This document shows, one piece after another, positions 1 through 12,840 of a stretch of 64,000 nucleotides of DNA (within the stretch, counting starts at the first letter, position 1; every line of letters starts with the position of its first letter). The stretch comes from Actinomucor elegans (lineage: Eukaryota; Mucoromycota; Mucoromycetes; Mucorales; Mucoraceae): the NCBI GenBank assembly GCA_026027325.1, contig JAMSLZ010000006.1, forward strand, positions 248,001 to 312,000. The letters run 5' to 3'. Position numbers and translations under genes: made by a program. The notes under the pieces are model-generated. The model made no database searches and was not told where the DNA came from. It saw only the letters and a list, made by a program, of their open reading frames with translations.

Positions 1-2899
1 TTCAGTATGAACATAGCCCAAAATTGAAAGATTACGTTTCTCATACAAGTCTACACATTTCTCCAAAGCTCTACCATACTTTTCAAATAATTCATCCTCT
101 TTTTCTGCGAAATGTCTCATCGATACTTCCAGTTCTGTTATTTTTTCCTTGTCTAGTTCTGGTTTCTTTCTTAATTCTTCCAGCTCCTTTTTCATCCTTT
201 CCAGATTATGTAATTTGGTTTTATATCTTTGAGCTTTGAGCTGAATGTCTCTCTTTTGAGCTTGCAAGTCTTCTTTTGCATGTTTCTTTTCGTCTATGAG
301 CCTTTTGATTTGATCGTGCTTAGTACCAAATTCTTTAATGATATTGTCTGCTTCTTGTAAACTAGCTTGAATGTGTCGGATTTGTTGTTGTAAATTGGAG
401 ATGGCTTCAGAATCAACTGAATTACCGAGATACATTGCCTTACGAACGGCAGTGGTGATAGTTTGCTTAGACTGTTTTCCATATGCACTTGATTTGACAT
501 TGTAAAAAGTAGAACCAATACCAAACTTTTTGAACAAACCGCTTTCAACAAGCTGTCTTTCTTTCGAACTTTTGATTGCTACAGGAAGCCTATTGATATT
601 GGCCTCAAGGCAAAGAGCTCGGAGGATGAATTCAGGACCTTCAAGCAGATCACTCACAAAATAATCCATGCCAAATTTTGTTCTCAAATCTTCTGTTGAG
701 CAAGGCGTTTTACGAAGAGAATCTGGCAGTTCACCAGGCCAAGAAATGGACACTTTCCACTTCATTTCATCAGTAGCATATGCAGTAAATTTGTGGTAAT
801 CTTCTTTCTTTTCGCAAATAAAAGTCTATAGACGTGTCAATAAGCAAGTTTCAGATGCATAAATACTACTTGCCCTAAAATGACTACTTCTAGCACCACC
901 TAGAGCATTTTCGACAAGATCAGCATATTTACTATCCTTGAGATTCAAATGGTATAGAACAGGCTCATACACTCTGCCAGAGAAAGTATTTTTGTTTTCT
1001 TTTAGCCATCTGTAAGCCTTTACGGTATCAGGGTATTCTCTATTGAGTTTGTTCAGTCGAACGTTCATTACATTCCTTAGTTCTTTTAGCCTATAAAATA
1101 TCAATTAGTTCAATATATTTGTGCAAATCTGAATATTCAATTTACTCGCGATCTTTTATCGAGAGTGATGTGACAAGTTCGCCCTTCTTTTTGTTTTCTT
1201 CTCTCACTTGAAGATCAATATCGGTGACTTGTGCATGTAATTCACTAGTCTCTTTATTCACTTCGGCCTAAGTTGGATTAGTAATAGTACCGCTTGATCC
1301 AATGTCATACTTACAATAGCTGCTTCTAGTTCAGAGGTATCGTTAGATGGTGGCTCTTTTAATTCTTCTTCTGTGGCAGTGATCCTGTTCTCGGCATATT
1401 TGATCTGCTTCTCCCTTTCAGGGATCTTTCTTTTGATTGAATCGATTTCTTTTTACTAATATTCATTTCACTTCTCTAAAAAAACAACAATAATAATAAT
1501 AAGCTGCTGTATCTATTTCTAGTATTCTCTTACCTGTTCTTCAATTTTCTTGGAAATATCTTTAGCTAGAGCGAGTGATTGTTGGTATTTCCGTTCTTGT
1601 TCAGCTTTTTTCTTTTTAGATTCATTATTCTCACTCTCGCACAATCTATGCTGACTTTTAGCACACGCAACAGCCAAATTAACTGCAGAAATACCTTAAT
1701 TCATCGCGAATAGGTGCCACTTCGGCTTTTGCTTTTCGCACCTTTTCCTTTTCGACATTGTATAGCTCTGCCAACCTATTTAATTCAGCCTTGGACTCAG
1801 AATATTTAACCAAAGGAATCTGTGCTTTCAGTAGTTTGATATCATCCTCAATCTTTTGTTTAGCTTGCATTCTCAAAACGTCTCTTTCCACATCGGCATT
1901 ACGCTGATTCAAAGTCTTCAGGTGTTCCACGTCAGAGTGGTTGGACTATGATGATAATAAGTACAAACTATAGAAAGCCATATGGCTTCAACTCACTCTC
2001 ATTAGTGCTTTTTGAATATCTCTCCATTCCATCAACTGCTTTTGCATTGCATGCAAATCTGTCTTTCCTGCGGCTGTCTGTGTTCTTTCCAACAATTGAG
2101 CAGGTGATAACTCTGCAAACTCGGCAACGCGATCTTGAGGTAAGAATTGACTAAGATTAAACAAATTTTCTGTGTTAATGGTAGTAAATCATTGTGTATT
2201 AAGGGGAGTTTACCATAAATTATCCACTTGGATATTAAATCCATTAATGATAGTCATCACATCCTTTTGAGTACATGATTTGCCTATCGAAACATATTAG
2301 AAAAAAAAAAAAGTACGTGTATTCTCTCAAAATATTACCATTAAGTCTCCAAGTAGTCGCATTATTTGATTTTTTGAAAGAGCGTTGGATAACAATGTTT
2401 CGCACGTTAACTTTTTTGAGCTCGATCGTAATAGTAGCTTCGTCTTCACCCGTCTTGACAAATTCGGCAATGTTTTTAGCTCTTCCAAGCAAATTAGGCG
2501 ATCCACCCAAGCCCAATGCAATAGCGCACACAATAGTCGATTTACCAGTACCATTAGGACCAACAATCATATTCATTTGTGGTCCCGGGAAGATCTCACA
2601 ATAATCATACGTGACAAAGTTGGTGAGCGTGATCTTTACAATAGATCCCTCCACAAATCTATGAAAAATAAAAATAAAATGAGTGAGATTACTGACATTT
2701 CTTTGCTTTCTTGATAAACCCACCCGTCTTCGCCAAATACTAAAGGTTTATTCTCGTCTACAACTTGCATTGGGTCGCTTCCGTTGCTTTGGCTACTGCC
2801 AATCTCAGGATCGATCCTGGTACGTTTAGCAGTAGATACTGATTGCTCCTCTATTTCGTCCTCGCTTTCGAGATCGCTTCTAATTCTTCTTCGAGACAT
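1..2899 (-). CDS. SMC5: SMC5, structural maintenance of chromosomes protein 5 (3' part outside window)
   Basis: ATPase arm of the nuclear SMC5-SMC6 complex, which acts in recombination repair and restart of stalled forks. The start ATG at 2899 opens an acidic N-terminal tail (MSRRRIRSDLESEDEIEE). A GTGGGT donor near 2728 joins GEDG to FVEGSIVKITLTNFVTY, the conserved SMC5 entry strand, followed by the Walker A GPNGTGKST near 2550. Minus-strand coding continues through coiled coil (2200-1000), a hinge-like stretch (RVYEPVLYHLNLKDSKYADLVENALGG, 1000-880, then ILEANINRLPVAIKSS around 600) and the start of the returning coiled coil down to base 1. The signature motif and Walker B lie outside the window. 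At least seven short introns are present. The family call is secure because of Walker A plus the NFVTY strand; SMC6 differs in this strand. Confidence 0.93.
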
Positions 2900-3544
2900 T
2901 TTTATTTATTTTTATTTTTGCTTTTAAAACTTGAAATAGGAACAAGAAAGAAGCCGCGCGCGCTCACTGAAAATCTCTTGACGCGTTCCTCTGGGCTGCG
3001 CCGCGATTTAAGCCAATTAAATGCTTCAGTCAAATGACTAAGCTGTCAAATAGTATAATATAATAAAAAATAAATGCCGGTTTCTCGGTAATCAATCAAA
3101 ATTTTAGCTGATTTCTGTTCAGAATTAGACATTCATATCAGTTTAATAAATCATATCAGGCGAAATCAGACAATCCAAGATGTCCTAGCAATTATAATGC
3201 ATGCCAGATTAGATGGATTCAGTTGCCATAGCAACCATAGCGGTCACAGTTCAAAATATAAGTCACATATTGAATACTTGATGGCTGTATATCGAGTGTA
3301 GCTGTTCTGCATCGTTTCTAATTTTCATGAAGGGTTTAATGGTTACAAAGTTCATTTTGGACATGTAATAATAATCTGATTTGACATTAAACAGACATCG
3401 ATCAAGTGGTCTACAGATTTATAGATTGAGAGATGCCACTTATGGAACACATGTAATTCATAGTTAATTATAGACAAATAGAACACTTTGATGATGCTTT
3501 GATTAAACAAGGCTTCAATAAATGTAGAAACCCATTATAAATAC

Positions 3545-3628
3545 GGACTGCTTGTGAAGTATTATACTTTAACCAAGATCGGCCGAGAGATCTATAGATC
3601 TATAGATCAAGTACATTTGAATTATACG
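3545..3628 (-). repeat. Dispersed intergenic repeat, copy 1 (head part)
   Basis: Reverse-orientation copy. It contains TTTAACCAAGATCGGCCGAG followed by AGATCTATAGATC, which recurs in nearly the same form at 32341-32370 (CAGTATCGGTTGAGAGATCTATAGAT). Confidence 0.6.
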
Positions 3629-3700
3629 TATTTTACAATCTATCATTAAATTTTAACTTACTCATTGTACACTAGTGAAATACTAAATTTAGAAGATATA

Positions 3701-3760
3701 GAAGCATATTATGGGTTTGAACTACTAACTAGATGCGACATTTAACCGAGATCAGCCAGG
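3701..3760 (-). repeat. Dispersed intergenic repeat, copy 2 (core)
   Basis: Core ACTACTAACTAGATGCGACA then TTTAACCGAGATCAGCC. The match to 20295-20335 (GCTACTAATCAGATGCGACATTTG) is about 85% over the core by eye. Confidence 0.65.
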
Positions 3761-3939
3761 CATGGTGCTGTAAAAACAAGGAATAGGCCCAAGGCATCTG
3801 TTTCAAAACCAATTTTCTTCAACATTTGTTTAAAACTATAAACAGTAATTTTTGAGACACAGCTTATAATCAAGGTAAGGTTTAAAATGGTACGGGTATG
3901 CATATATGATCTGTTTATATTTTTTGTGCGAGTTAAGGT

Positions 3940-3973
<34 letters not shown>

Positions 3974-4328
3974 AAAAGTCCTAAAAAGATATTTCTTTTT
4001 CAAGTATATCTTTATCTACTGAGGGAGATATAAAATGATATTCACATCTTTAGATGCACGCTCAAATTTTGTACAGCTTCTTTTTGTTTTAGATATCCTG
4101 CATTGCCAATATGTGACGTATAAAAGTGGATTGACATTTACTTCAAATCCTGAGCCAGCTTTGAGAGAACTATTTGCAAGTTTCTGAAAGCCAATAGCAA
4201 TTGGTGGCATCGCTTGGTGGTAATAATGTACTTTAATCATTTCCAGATGGTATTCAAGTAGTTTCGGAGAAATACTTTATAAACTATATTATCTATAATA
4301 TGTTAATGCATGTACTAATATTTTTCTA

Positions 4329-4360
<32 letters not shown>

Positions 4361-4556
4361 GCGTCAAGATGGACCAAGTAGCCAAACTCAAATAGAAGTT
4401 GCACAAGATTATGCAGGAAAGAGCCGCCAGTTCTAGGCTTTATCAACAGTAAACTGTTGGTTTTTTAAGCAAAATTTTCAACAGAGTAATATTATTAAGC
4501 GCTGTTTCTTCAGTAAGCAGTATATACAGTTTCATATAGAAAAAAATGAGAGTGTT

Positions 4557-6665
4557 TTATTGAATGATTTTATCTCTGTATTCTTCAATATTGTCATGTG
4601 TTAAAACGACTATCATTGAACAAGTTATTGTTTAGTAGGCTAGTCAGTAAAAAGCGGAAAAAAAAAATCACTTACCAAGATCTCGTTTTGTTAATGGTTT
4701 TTTGGTTAATGGACAGATATTCTTTTTACCTTCCCAGTTAGTAAGGCATCTCACCCAACTGTCATATCTAGTCGCAGGCGTTAATACCATTTTAAAGAAT
4801 TAGAAACTCGTACTTACCCCATAACGTGTCCGTAGGTGGAAATAGCAGGTTTTACTACTTCTTCTAATGTGATAGGGTCCACGAATCCAGGCAATGGGTT
4901 TTCCAAATCTACTTCATCTCCACTTTCATCATCTGCGTCTTCATTATTCACATTATTTGTTTCGGTATCTTGGTTGGATGTAGGATCTAAGCGAGTACGA
5001 GTCCGACGACCACTTCGTGTACTCAGAGTGAACGTGCCTGAATCATCATTATAGTCTTCAAAATCATTTTCATCATCATCATCATCACTATCCCAAGTTC
5101 TGGTCTTTCTCTTCTTTCGTTTTGACTTTTTATCAGCAACAACAGGCGCAGCTTTAGGTTTCTTGGCAGGCTTACTACTTGTACTTGCGCTGGAAGAAGC
5201 AATGCCAGAACCGCGACCAGTGCCGTGTTTACTATGGGTTCTGAATGTCTTTTCTGTACTACCATCTGCACCCTTTTTATCAAACAGGTAATGTGCTTTT
5301 CCCTTGGCGTCCAAAACGTAATTTGGGTCCTGAATTTCATTTGTTTCCACCAGTAGACGATAAAAGTTGGAGCATTGGTAGCCTACACGCCCAGGCACCT
5401 TCATAGCAAAGATGCCCCATTGACCGTTTGCACCCAATTCTTCCAGACGCTTGAAAAAGATCTTGCGTTCCTCTTCATCCCATTGACCTTTTCTTTGTAC
5501 TTCACCAGGTGCATTGAAGCGATAATAGTAACTGTTTGGATTTTGATCAATCATTTGGTAGGCACGGATACGCGCCTGCGACCAGCCTTCAAATGCTTTT
5601 TCAGGATCGATTTTATTTTCTTGAACTTGCTGTAATGCTTCATCTAAGCCTAAACGGCCTCCCATACGGTATTGCCTATGAAAGCATGTTAGATCTCTTA
5701 TTTTATCAGAGGATATGTTCTTACTTTTTAGCAGATTCAGTGGTAGTTTTTCTCAAAGTTTCTGAACGTTTTTTCAAGAGTTGTTGATAAGCGGCTTGCT
5801 GTTCTTCAGTCATGTCATTCATCTTCTTTTCTTCTTCAGGTGTGTGTCTGGTAGCGATCGCTTTACGCATATTGAAAAGATAGCCATACTGTGTAAGGCG
5901 CATAATAACTTCTTCCTATAGATGCACATATATTAGTATATAGTGCAAATAGGTATATATTGATAATACCTCTTCATTCTTGCAGTCCTCCAACATTTCT
6001 GTAATTTCTTCTTCACTCAAGAAATCATGTACAGCCTTGATCTTTCTGGATTTACGTTGACGTTCTCTTTTTTCAAACTCTTTGAATTGACGTTGTTGAA
6101 GAGCGACGCGTTGTTGAATGATATCCATTTCCGATTCTGTGACTTCTTCACCAAATACATTGTCTTTTCGAACTGTTTCGATTTTTTCACTGTTGAGGAA
6201 AACATGGATTAACGTTGATTATCCAGTTCATATAGGATAAAGGCTTACTTTTCAGCGAGATCAATTTTGTAAGAGTCATGTTCGCCTTCGACATAATCAC
6301 AAGCAGCTTGAGGCTTGTTTTTGATAGTTGACTGTATACAAAAGTTTGTGTAAGCTGTTTCATAATACACACACTCTGCAAAAGCATAGAAGTGTTACTT
6401 ACAGCTAAGGAGAAAACGCGAATAAAGCTAGGACAATTTTGCCCGAGTCCTTTTCCTTTCCATTTGTATTTATCGTTTCCAATATCAGCTATTGTTAGGA
6501 ATGAGTTAATACATTAATCTCATAACGTTGAATGTGATTCATTGATTAAGCAGCAAACTGCTGAAAAAGTACGTGTTTTTTGTTTTTATTGTCATTACCT
6601 TCCGATATGTACTTGGAAACAAGCTTTCCTTCCACCATAGTTTCTTGTTTTTCAGTGCTTTCCAT
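4557..6665 (-). CDS. Myb/SANT-domain protein with U-box-like C-terminus
   Basis: Conserved fungal protein, function not known to me. The ATG at 6665 gives MESTEKQETMVEGKLVSKYI; six short introns follow. A basic helical block (QRQFKEFEKRERQRKSRKIK, about 6110-6040) precedes the Myb/SANT-type domain at 5500-5340 with its spaced aromatics (GQWDEEERKIFFKRLEEL...WGIFAMKVPGRVGYQCSNFYR). A long Lys/Ser/Asp-rich linker contains a likely nuclear signal (KKSKRKKRKTRTWDSDDDDDE). The C-terminus, LPGFVDPITLEEVVKPAIS then YDSWVRCLTNWEGKKNICP over two further exons, resembles a U-box (prolines and hydrophobic core, no zinc ligands). The reading closes with NIEEYRDKIIQ and a stop at 4557. The combination suggests a nuclear protein, possibly an E3 ligase working on chromatin; that function is inference. 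Confidence 0.75.
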
Positions 6666-7341
6666 ACTTTTTTTTATTTTTATAATGACCTGAAATACTT
6701 TGAAGAAAATGAAACACGGTTCTAGATTTTAAAAAACACGCGCCTCCAAAATCGCGCTTTTCTCGAAGTGACTGGCATTATCCGTTATTCCGTTGCACTG
6801 GAAGCGAATATTTTTTAAGTATTGTTCAGAGTAGATGATTGGATGGATGGAACTTGAAAAACACCGACGGTAGCAACAGCTAGCTGTCAAATTCTGACAG
6901 CCGCTTTACTGCAAAAATATATAATAAGCAGGCTACGATAAATACATAAACAAATACTGGATTATGGCAAATAATTTATTATCCATATTTTGGTGTAAAA
7001 CGCGTTGTCTATTGCTACTTGTTCATATATTTATTGCTGATAAATTTCAATTTTTGAGTTTTTCTGAAATACAGCCATGTTTCTATATTACAAATTTTGC
7101 TTCATGCTTGCAAACGTAATCAACATATAATACCTGTAAGGTATTTTTTCAACGCTGCTTATAGCCTTAACAAAAATGCAAATGTTCAGAAATAATTGTT
7201 GCTTCTATCAAGTCTTTTTGTTTATTATTGTTGCTGCTGTTATTTTACAACAGGGTTAATATAGCTTGTTAGTAATTATCTATAAACTATATATATTATC
7301 CCATATAACACAATAAATTCAATCCTAAGCCTCTTGGATTA

Positions 7342-7408
7342 TCTCTGTTAAATGTCACATTTGATTGCTAGCCCTTGTTCTAAAAGAACTGTTGAGTCTA
7401 TTAAATTG
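7342..7408 (+). repeat. Dispersed intergenic repeat, copy 3
   Basis: Forward copy: TCTCTGTTAAATGTCACATT, then TTGCTAGCCCTTGTTCTAAA and AGAACTGTTGAGTCTATTAAA. It keeps the order CATTT...GCTAG...GAACTGTTG seen at 47401-47466. Confidence 0.55.
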
Positions 7409-8081
7409 TCTGTTTAATGGTACATACTTTTCCGGAATATATTACTTCTGAACAAGCCTTCATAAACACAACGGACACGATTTTTTTTAGTATATATAGC
7501 ACCAAGCTTTATATGCATTGTCCCGTGGCCAGGTAACACGTAAGGACAACCAGGCTGGTATTATTTGAATGAAACATATAGTACACAGGCATCAGCCAAG
7601 CTACTATTATTTGGGACGACATCTGATCTAAGGCATAGGGATTTGCTTTGCTTTAGATAACTGTCGTAGTCATTTAATGTGCATTATAAACTTTATCTAT
7701 CACCATGTCTTAACAGTGATCCCTTGAAAGTGCTCTCGCCTTGCTTTACAAAAGAAGTTTAAGGTCTTTTTTTTTTTTTTTTTTTTTTTTTTTACGTTTC
7801 CTCGTTCCTCGATTGATACCAGTTTAATACTGCATTGAATTCTCGTACATATTCAGAATGAACCACTGTATATACCAGGAATATTGCTTGGCTAAATTAT
7901 AACGAACATATTCGAATTATTGGATTTGATTTGGAATTGCATCTGTTAAGCGTTCCAATTCATAAGGAGTTACTACATCTAGTGGGGGTTTCATTTGACT
8001 GAAGGATAAGCTATATATTCTGCCAATAAATAACTGTAAACTTTACACGTACTCCATATGAGGTCATCTGTTGCAACCTCT

Positions 8082-8139
8082 GCTGAATTCTGTCAAATGC
8101 CGCATTTGAAACTTGTTATGTTTAGGATGAACCATTGCA
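8082..8139 (+). repeat. Dispersed intergenic repeat, copy 4
   Basis: Forward copy: CAAATGCCGCATTTGAAACT followed by TTATGTTTAGGATGAACCATTG, matching the GTTTAGAATGAAC segment of the better copies. Confidence 0.5.
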
Positions 8140-8191
8140 CCGGTCAGAGCATCAACAGAATTTAATAAAGAATATAAAGAAAATTGACAGC

Positions 8192-8222
<31 letters not shown>

Positions 8223-9099
8223 AAAGAAAAGGGGCACATGGTTTCTGTCAGGCTTAAGCCAGCAGCAATAACAAAAAGGTATGGCTATGCCAAGTTATCT
8301 ATCATTCGAGAGTGACTAACAGAGCCAATCCGTGCGAAATCTATTGTCGGTATCTTCCGTACACCAATTTTCTGATTCAGATGAGATGGATAAACGATGA
8401 AACAAGCTTCATAACCCCACATTTTTCATCGCGATTTGGCTGTTACACGAACCGAATTTTCACAAAGCTTAAATTTCTCACTGTCAATGATACTGGTCAG
8501 GTGTAATTACTAATAAAAAAAAATGTTTCTGTACAAGCGCTTGGACATTTCCATATAAAAGAAATATTTTCGTGAAATAAAATCAGCTCATGTTTTCATG
8601 TGATATATGTTCTATTCCGTTTGAAACCTACAAATGTTATTTTGCTATCAATGCTTTCCATTTAAAAAACAATCATGCAGATAAATGACTCGCATTTAAG
8701 CTTTTATCATGATAATTTAGGCTGTTTCATTAATAACTTGGCAAAATCAAAAGACAGGATATAGTAGCACCCAGGATGTAGGACAAAAGAGTCTGTTCAT
8801 GGAGCATGACTCGAGAACCTTTCGGATTAATTGTAAAATATGAAAAAAAAAAAAAATTTTTTTTTTATTTCTTTTCAAGAGTCTGAAACCCACGTATTTC
8901 TCTAAAGATAAGGATATGAAATGGATATGTGTCTTTTTTTTTGATGATTTTTTTTAGGGTAATTGAAAATAAATATACTAATGATAGGAATTGTACAAGA
9001 TTAAAAAGATTAATATAATAATATAAGTGAAAAAAAAGTGGGGGAGGGGAAAGAGAGAGAGGAAGAAAAATAAATGACTATGTACATATTAAAAGGTGT

Positions 9100-10861
9100 T
9101 TAGAAAAGAGGATCCAACATATTACCAGCGGTAAAAGTGTCTTCAATGGTAGTATTATACAATTTAGAAAGATCTGCAGCTGTGTTATAATAGAAAGGAT
9201 CGTCTGTGGTGGGCATCATAAATTGATCAAAGAAATCAGTAGTAAATTGATCAGAAGTAGGGCTAGGCGTACAGGCTGTGCTTTCAGAAGAATATGAGCT
9301 GGTCGAGTTCATGCGAGTGCTGCTGGTTTCTTCAGCATCTGAAGATCCAAATAGCGTCAACGGTTCTTGCAAAAGCAAGTCGCAGAATACAGCAGCAGCA
9401 GCAGTGGTAGCATTCATACCAGCTTCGTCTTTGGGTTCTTCATCGACCAGCGAGAAGCAGTCTGCAAAATCGAGTGACTCGGTAGTGCCGCTCATGTTTG
9501 TCATTGCAGGCGATGTAACTTCAGTTTTTTCATATAAGGCATTTTGAGCAGATAGAGCATCTGCAGTCAGCGGCGTATTATTCGTTGCGTTTACAAGATC
9601 CATAAGAGAAGCTCCTTGACTAACTGTGTTGGTCAAGGATGGAGGAGGAATAGGGGCTACACGCTTAGAGTTCTTGCGAGGTTGAAGTGAAGGCATAAAC
9701 TTGGAACGGTAGATATCCAGAGCACGTTGAAGCATATTTTTTTTGCCAGCTAAATGTCTAGGATTTAACCAAGCCTAATCGCGAATTAGATACTATATCC
9801 AGATTTTTGTACCAGTGCCCTTACCATTTTCCAGGCTAATTCGTTACACATTGTTTCTTCTAACCAGCGAGTGTTATTTACAGTAGGCTGAGGCATGTTC
9901 ATGACACGAGGATAAGGACAATTTGCTTTACGAAACTCGATATTGATCTCTTCAAGGTCTACTGATTCAACATTGATTTTGATGCGGATGCGTTGGTTAT
10001 TGGCGTCTTCAATAGCGATGGTTTTAGGATGATGAGCAGATTGAATAGTAACACCAGTTAAAGATGAAGCCATATCATCGGTTGGATCATCACCTTCACG
10101 ATGCTTACGTTTACGAAGCGTACCGTTCATCAGCTTTTCTTGGCGTGCAACACGACGCGAACGCATGCTTGGATAACGGTTACGATACGAATCAACCGCA
10201 CGTTGAATCAATCCTCTTTTACCAGCAATCTCTTCTTTGTTGAGCCAAGCCAACTTCCATCCAAGTACGTTGCATTCAGTTTCGTAAGCCCATCGATTAC
10301 CGTGATATTCTTCTTTGGGCAAATTGGCGCGAGGATACACCTATTGTTACCAGGTAGGTCAGTGACTTTGAAAAAAAAAAAAAAATCTTTTTTTTTTCCA
10401 TCGGTTATTCAAATATAACTGAATGGAACGGGACAGAAGGATTAAGAACTTACACAATTTTCGCTCTTGAACTTGTCATCGATATCAGCTATATCCACCT
10501 TGAGGAGATCAGTACGGATAGAATAACGCTTCAAGGTGCGATTATGAGAATAGACAAAGGAAACCCATTCGACACCGTCTCTCATTTCAGTGGTAGGCTC
10601 ATTCGGAGTAGAGGAGTTATTGGATGAAGAGACGGGTTGTTTCAGAAGGGCCTTGTTAGGTCGAGGTTTAGTGGTTAATTCTTCCTTTTTATCGAGACGT
10701 CTTCTCTTGACTTTGCCCAGTGTTTGTTCAATGGCGAGTATTTGATCAGGCGTCAAGAGTTCCAAGAGAAATTCAGCTTTTTCTGGTGCTGTAATAAGAT
10801 CTTCAAGAGACAAAGCGGTTGGCGAGTGTAACATGCTTTGAGAAGTGGTGCAGAAGTCCAT
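9100..10861 (-). CDS. Nuclear regulator-like protein with two DUF8032-type domains
   Basis: 532-residue protein built from exons 10861-10454, 10340-9825 and 9774-9100; all junctions are GT-AG and in phase. The first domain (about residues 95-185) reads DGVEWVSFVYSHNRTLKRYS, then ENCVYPRANLPKEEY, YETECNVLGWKLAWLN and GKRGLIQRAVDSYRNR. This is the conserved fungal block now called DUF8032 in the Pfam-type nomenclature I recall. A second, more diverged copy follows (RIRIKINVESVDLEEINIEF...NCPYPRV...CNELAWKMAWLNPRHLAGKKNMLQRALDIYR). Between them lies a basic stretch (RSRRVARQEKLMNGTLRKRKH) likely to be a nuclear signal or DNA contact. The C-terminal 200 residues are Ser/Thr/Asp-rich and activation-domain-like. 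Ascomycete relatives carry one domain as far as I remember. A role in transcription is inferred from composition only. Confidence 0.72.
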
Positions 10862-11580
10862 TTTTAGTAGTATTTAGATAGAATGATTTGGGGTTTAGAT
10901 AATAGTATAATAAGAGTGGGGTTATTGTTCGTTAAAGATATTCTTTTGGCTTTTACTTGTTAATATGTTATACCAAAAAAATAATAGTGAATAGTCATAA
11001 ATTATCAGACATTAAATAATAGAAGGTTTTCTCTGTTTTCAAATACAAGAATAAGAGAGAGAGAATTTGATGGAGTTTTAAATTGTTTCGAATCAAAGGC
11101 TTCATTATATACTTTCTTGGGTGTAACATAGGAATTGAACGGAGTCAGCATTATTGATTCTGAAACCAAAGGACATAAAGACAAAGAGAAACAGGATATA
11201 TATCATTCTTGAACTCATTTTTTTGATCATTGTAATCAAATATATCCTATACAACTCTTTTCTCTCTATTCCTCTTGCTTGCTCTTATTTTCTTGATTAT
11301 TACATTACCAAGGTACCTTGGTGTTCCGACCTTTCCGTGAATGGCCGACTCTATTGGATATTCTTTTTTAGCTCAGGAACTTGATGTTCCATATACTATT
11401 GTATAGAACACGTAAGGTTGAATAATATGTGTCAGCCACAGTGTTTTTCATTGAATCCAATATGACTTTGTCCTTGGTTTTGAGTCATTTCTAAGCGTAC
11501 ACGTGGAAACATCGACTCATGTGAATGTTACGTATCAGCAATCTACTTGCTGTATTACTTGGTTAGATCTTTTTTTATTA

Positions 11581-11611
<31 letters not shown>

Positions 11612-11690
11612 TTGTTTCTTTTCCCGGAGAAAACCTAAAAGAAACGATTATCCATACAGTGTAACATATATATTTTTTTTATTCAGCCTT
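10862..11690. other. Upstream spacer of the DUF8032 gene
   Basis: No convincing coding sequence. The 11154-11384 plus frame is AT-driven and hydrophobic without a domain. A long T tract lies at 11580-11605. Confidence 0.4.
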
Positions 11691-11696
11691 TTTGGC

Positions 11697-12052
11697 TTAT
11701 GGAAAGCTGTGTTTGATTAAAAGTGCCTTCTTTTTTGTTCCTTCTTTCTTCAGAATGCGTATCTGCAATCGTCTGCATACAACTGAAACACCCTGGTTGT
11801 CTACAAACAAATGATATACACTCTTGGCCTGCATTAATTCACAAACAGGGCAGCTATTTATCTATCTTAAGGCTTTGAATCAACATTAATGGAAAAGATG
11901 ATCATTTTTTCGTGATTAAATACTTTATCCATCACTATCACGCCTTCCAATCTATTGCATAAGGCATTGTTACAATAGATCCAATAACATGCTTCGCCAG
12001 TATTTCGGGTGATTTCTTCATCTTTTAGCATCTCTACCTGTTTCATCTCCAT
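11697..12052 (-). other. Possible small Cys-containing protein gene or remnant
   Basis: On the minus strand an ATG at 12052 opens about 60 residues containing GEACYWIYCNNALCNRLEG and MDKVFNHEKMIIFSINVDSK, then a stop near 11871. About 30 bases further on, another frame reads CPVCELMQAKSVYHLFVDNQ, then VSVVCRRLQIRILKKEGTKK and a stop near 11697. The Cys spacing (C-x4-C-x4-C, then CPVC) suggests one zinc-binding protein over two exons, but I could not find an in-phase GT-AG join, so it may be a decayed gene. No family recognised. Confidence 0.3.
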
Positions 12053-12783
12053 GTTCACGGGATATCACTTGTCCCGCTGTTATTGAATTACCAACGAACC
12101 GGTAATATTCAAATACCCGGGAGACCAGTTTACATATTTGAATATTTCCACTAGTTTTGGTACATTCATGGATAAATTTTATCGCAAAACTCACCATAGT
12201 AAAGTTCGATTAGATGTAGTAGCGTATCTTGAACTTGAAATACTAGTCAGATGTGGCTTTTCTCAGTTGAACAATCTCGATTTGATAACACATACCAATC
12301 GTCTGAGATTTAATTATGTGATTGTTGGGCTCAGATATTGTAATTTCGTCCTAAAACATAGAAATCATAATATACATGGTAATAAACGCTCGTTCGCTTT
12401 TCACTTATTTGGTATAATTTGTGGACATTTGCATTATCGTTTGAATGATATACTATATACTAAAAAAAAAAAAAATTAAAAAAATTAAAAAAAAAGTCGC
12501 TTTATATACTGTAAAAACGTGATGCAGTCGGACTTGTGTAGTATTTTTTTGCATCTATTCACCAACATATGAACTATAGCATTCAAAAGCTCAAATTTTA
12601 TTACACGCAGTCTCCGAGAATAAAAACTATGTTCTGGTTCATTGTTAATTTAGATAACTTTGTTCAATTTGATGGTAGTAGTAGTATCTTGTTCAATTTC
12701 CGTCATCCAATTAGATCGTCACGTCCGTTTGTCCTCCAAACATGCAAATTTTCTTCATTGCTCAAAAGAGTCTATCCATCAAC

Positions 12784-12840
12784 TTGGGTCTAATGTCTCA
12801 TCTGAAGAGTAGCCTGTGTTCAAAACGAGCTGCGGTATAA
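12784..12840 (+). repeat. Dispersed intergenic repeat, copy 5
   Basis: Forward: GTCTAATGTCTCATCTGAAG, then TAGCCTGTGTTCAAAACGAG and CTGCGGTATAA. Diverged, but the block order is kept. Confidence 0.5.

Larger units (their letters stand above)
2900..4556. other. Intergenic spacer with two dispersed-repeat copies and long poly(T) runs
   Basis: No coding sequence is supported. The spacer holds two copies of the dispersed repeat (listed separately), a T31 run at 3942-3972 and a T28 run at 4333-4360. The minus-strand reading frame at 4016-4240 (MIKVHYYHQAMPPIAIGFQK...) has no neighbours that would extend it and I do not call it a gene. The GC-rich bases near 2950-3005 lie just upstream of SMC5 and probably contain its promoter. 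Confidence 0.5.
6666..9099. other. Intergenic spacer, repeat-bearing, no gene seen
   Basis: About 2.4 kb of AT-rich DNA. It contains dispersed-repeat copies near 7342 and 8082, a T27 run (7767-7793) and an A27 run (8193-8219). The plus frame at 8312-8506 has no ATG start and no recognisable domain. The end near 9000-9070 is the 3' flank of the DUF8032 gene. Confidence 0.5.
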
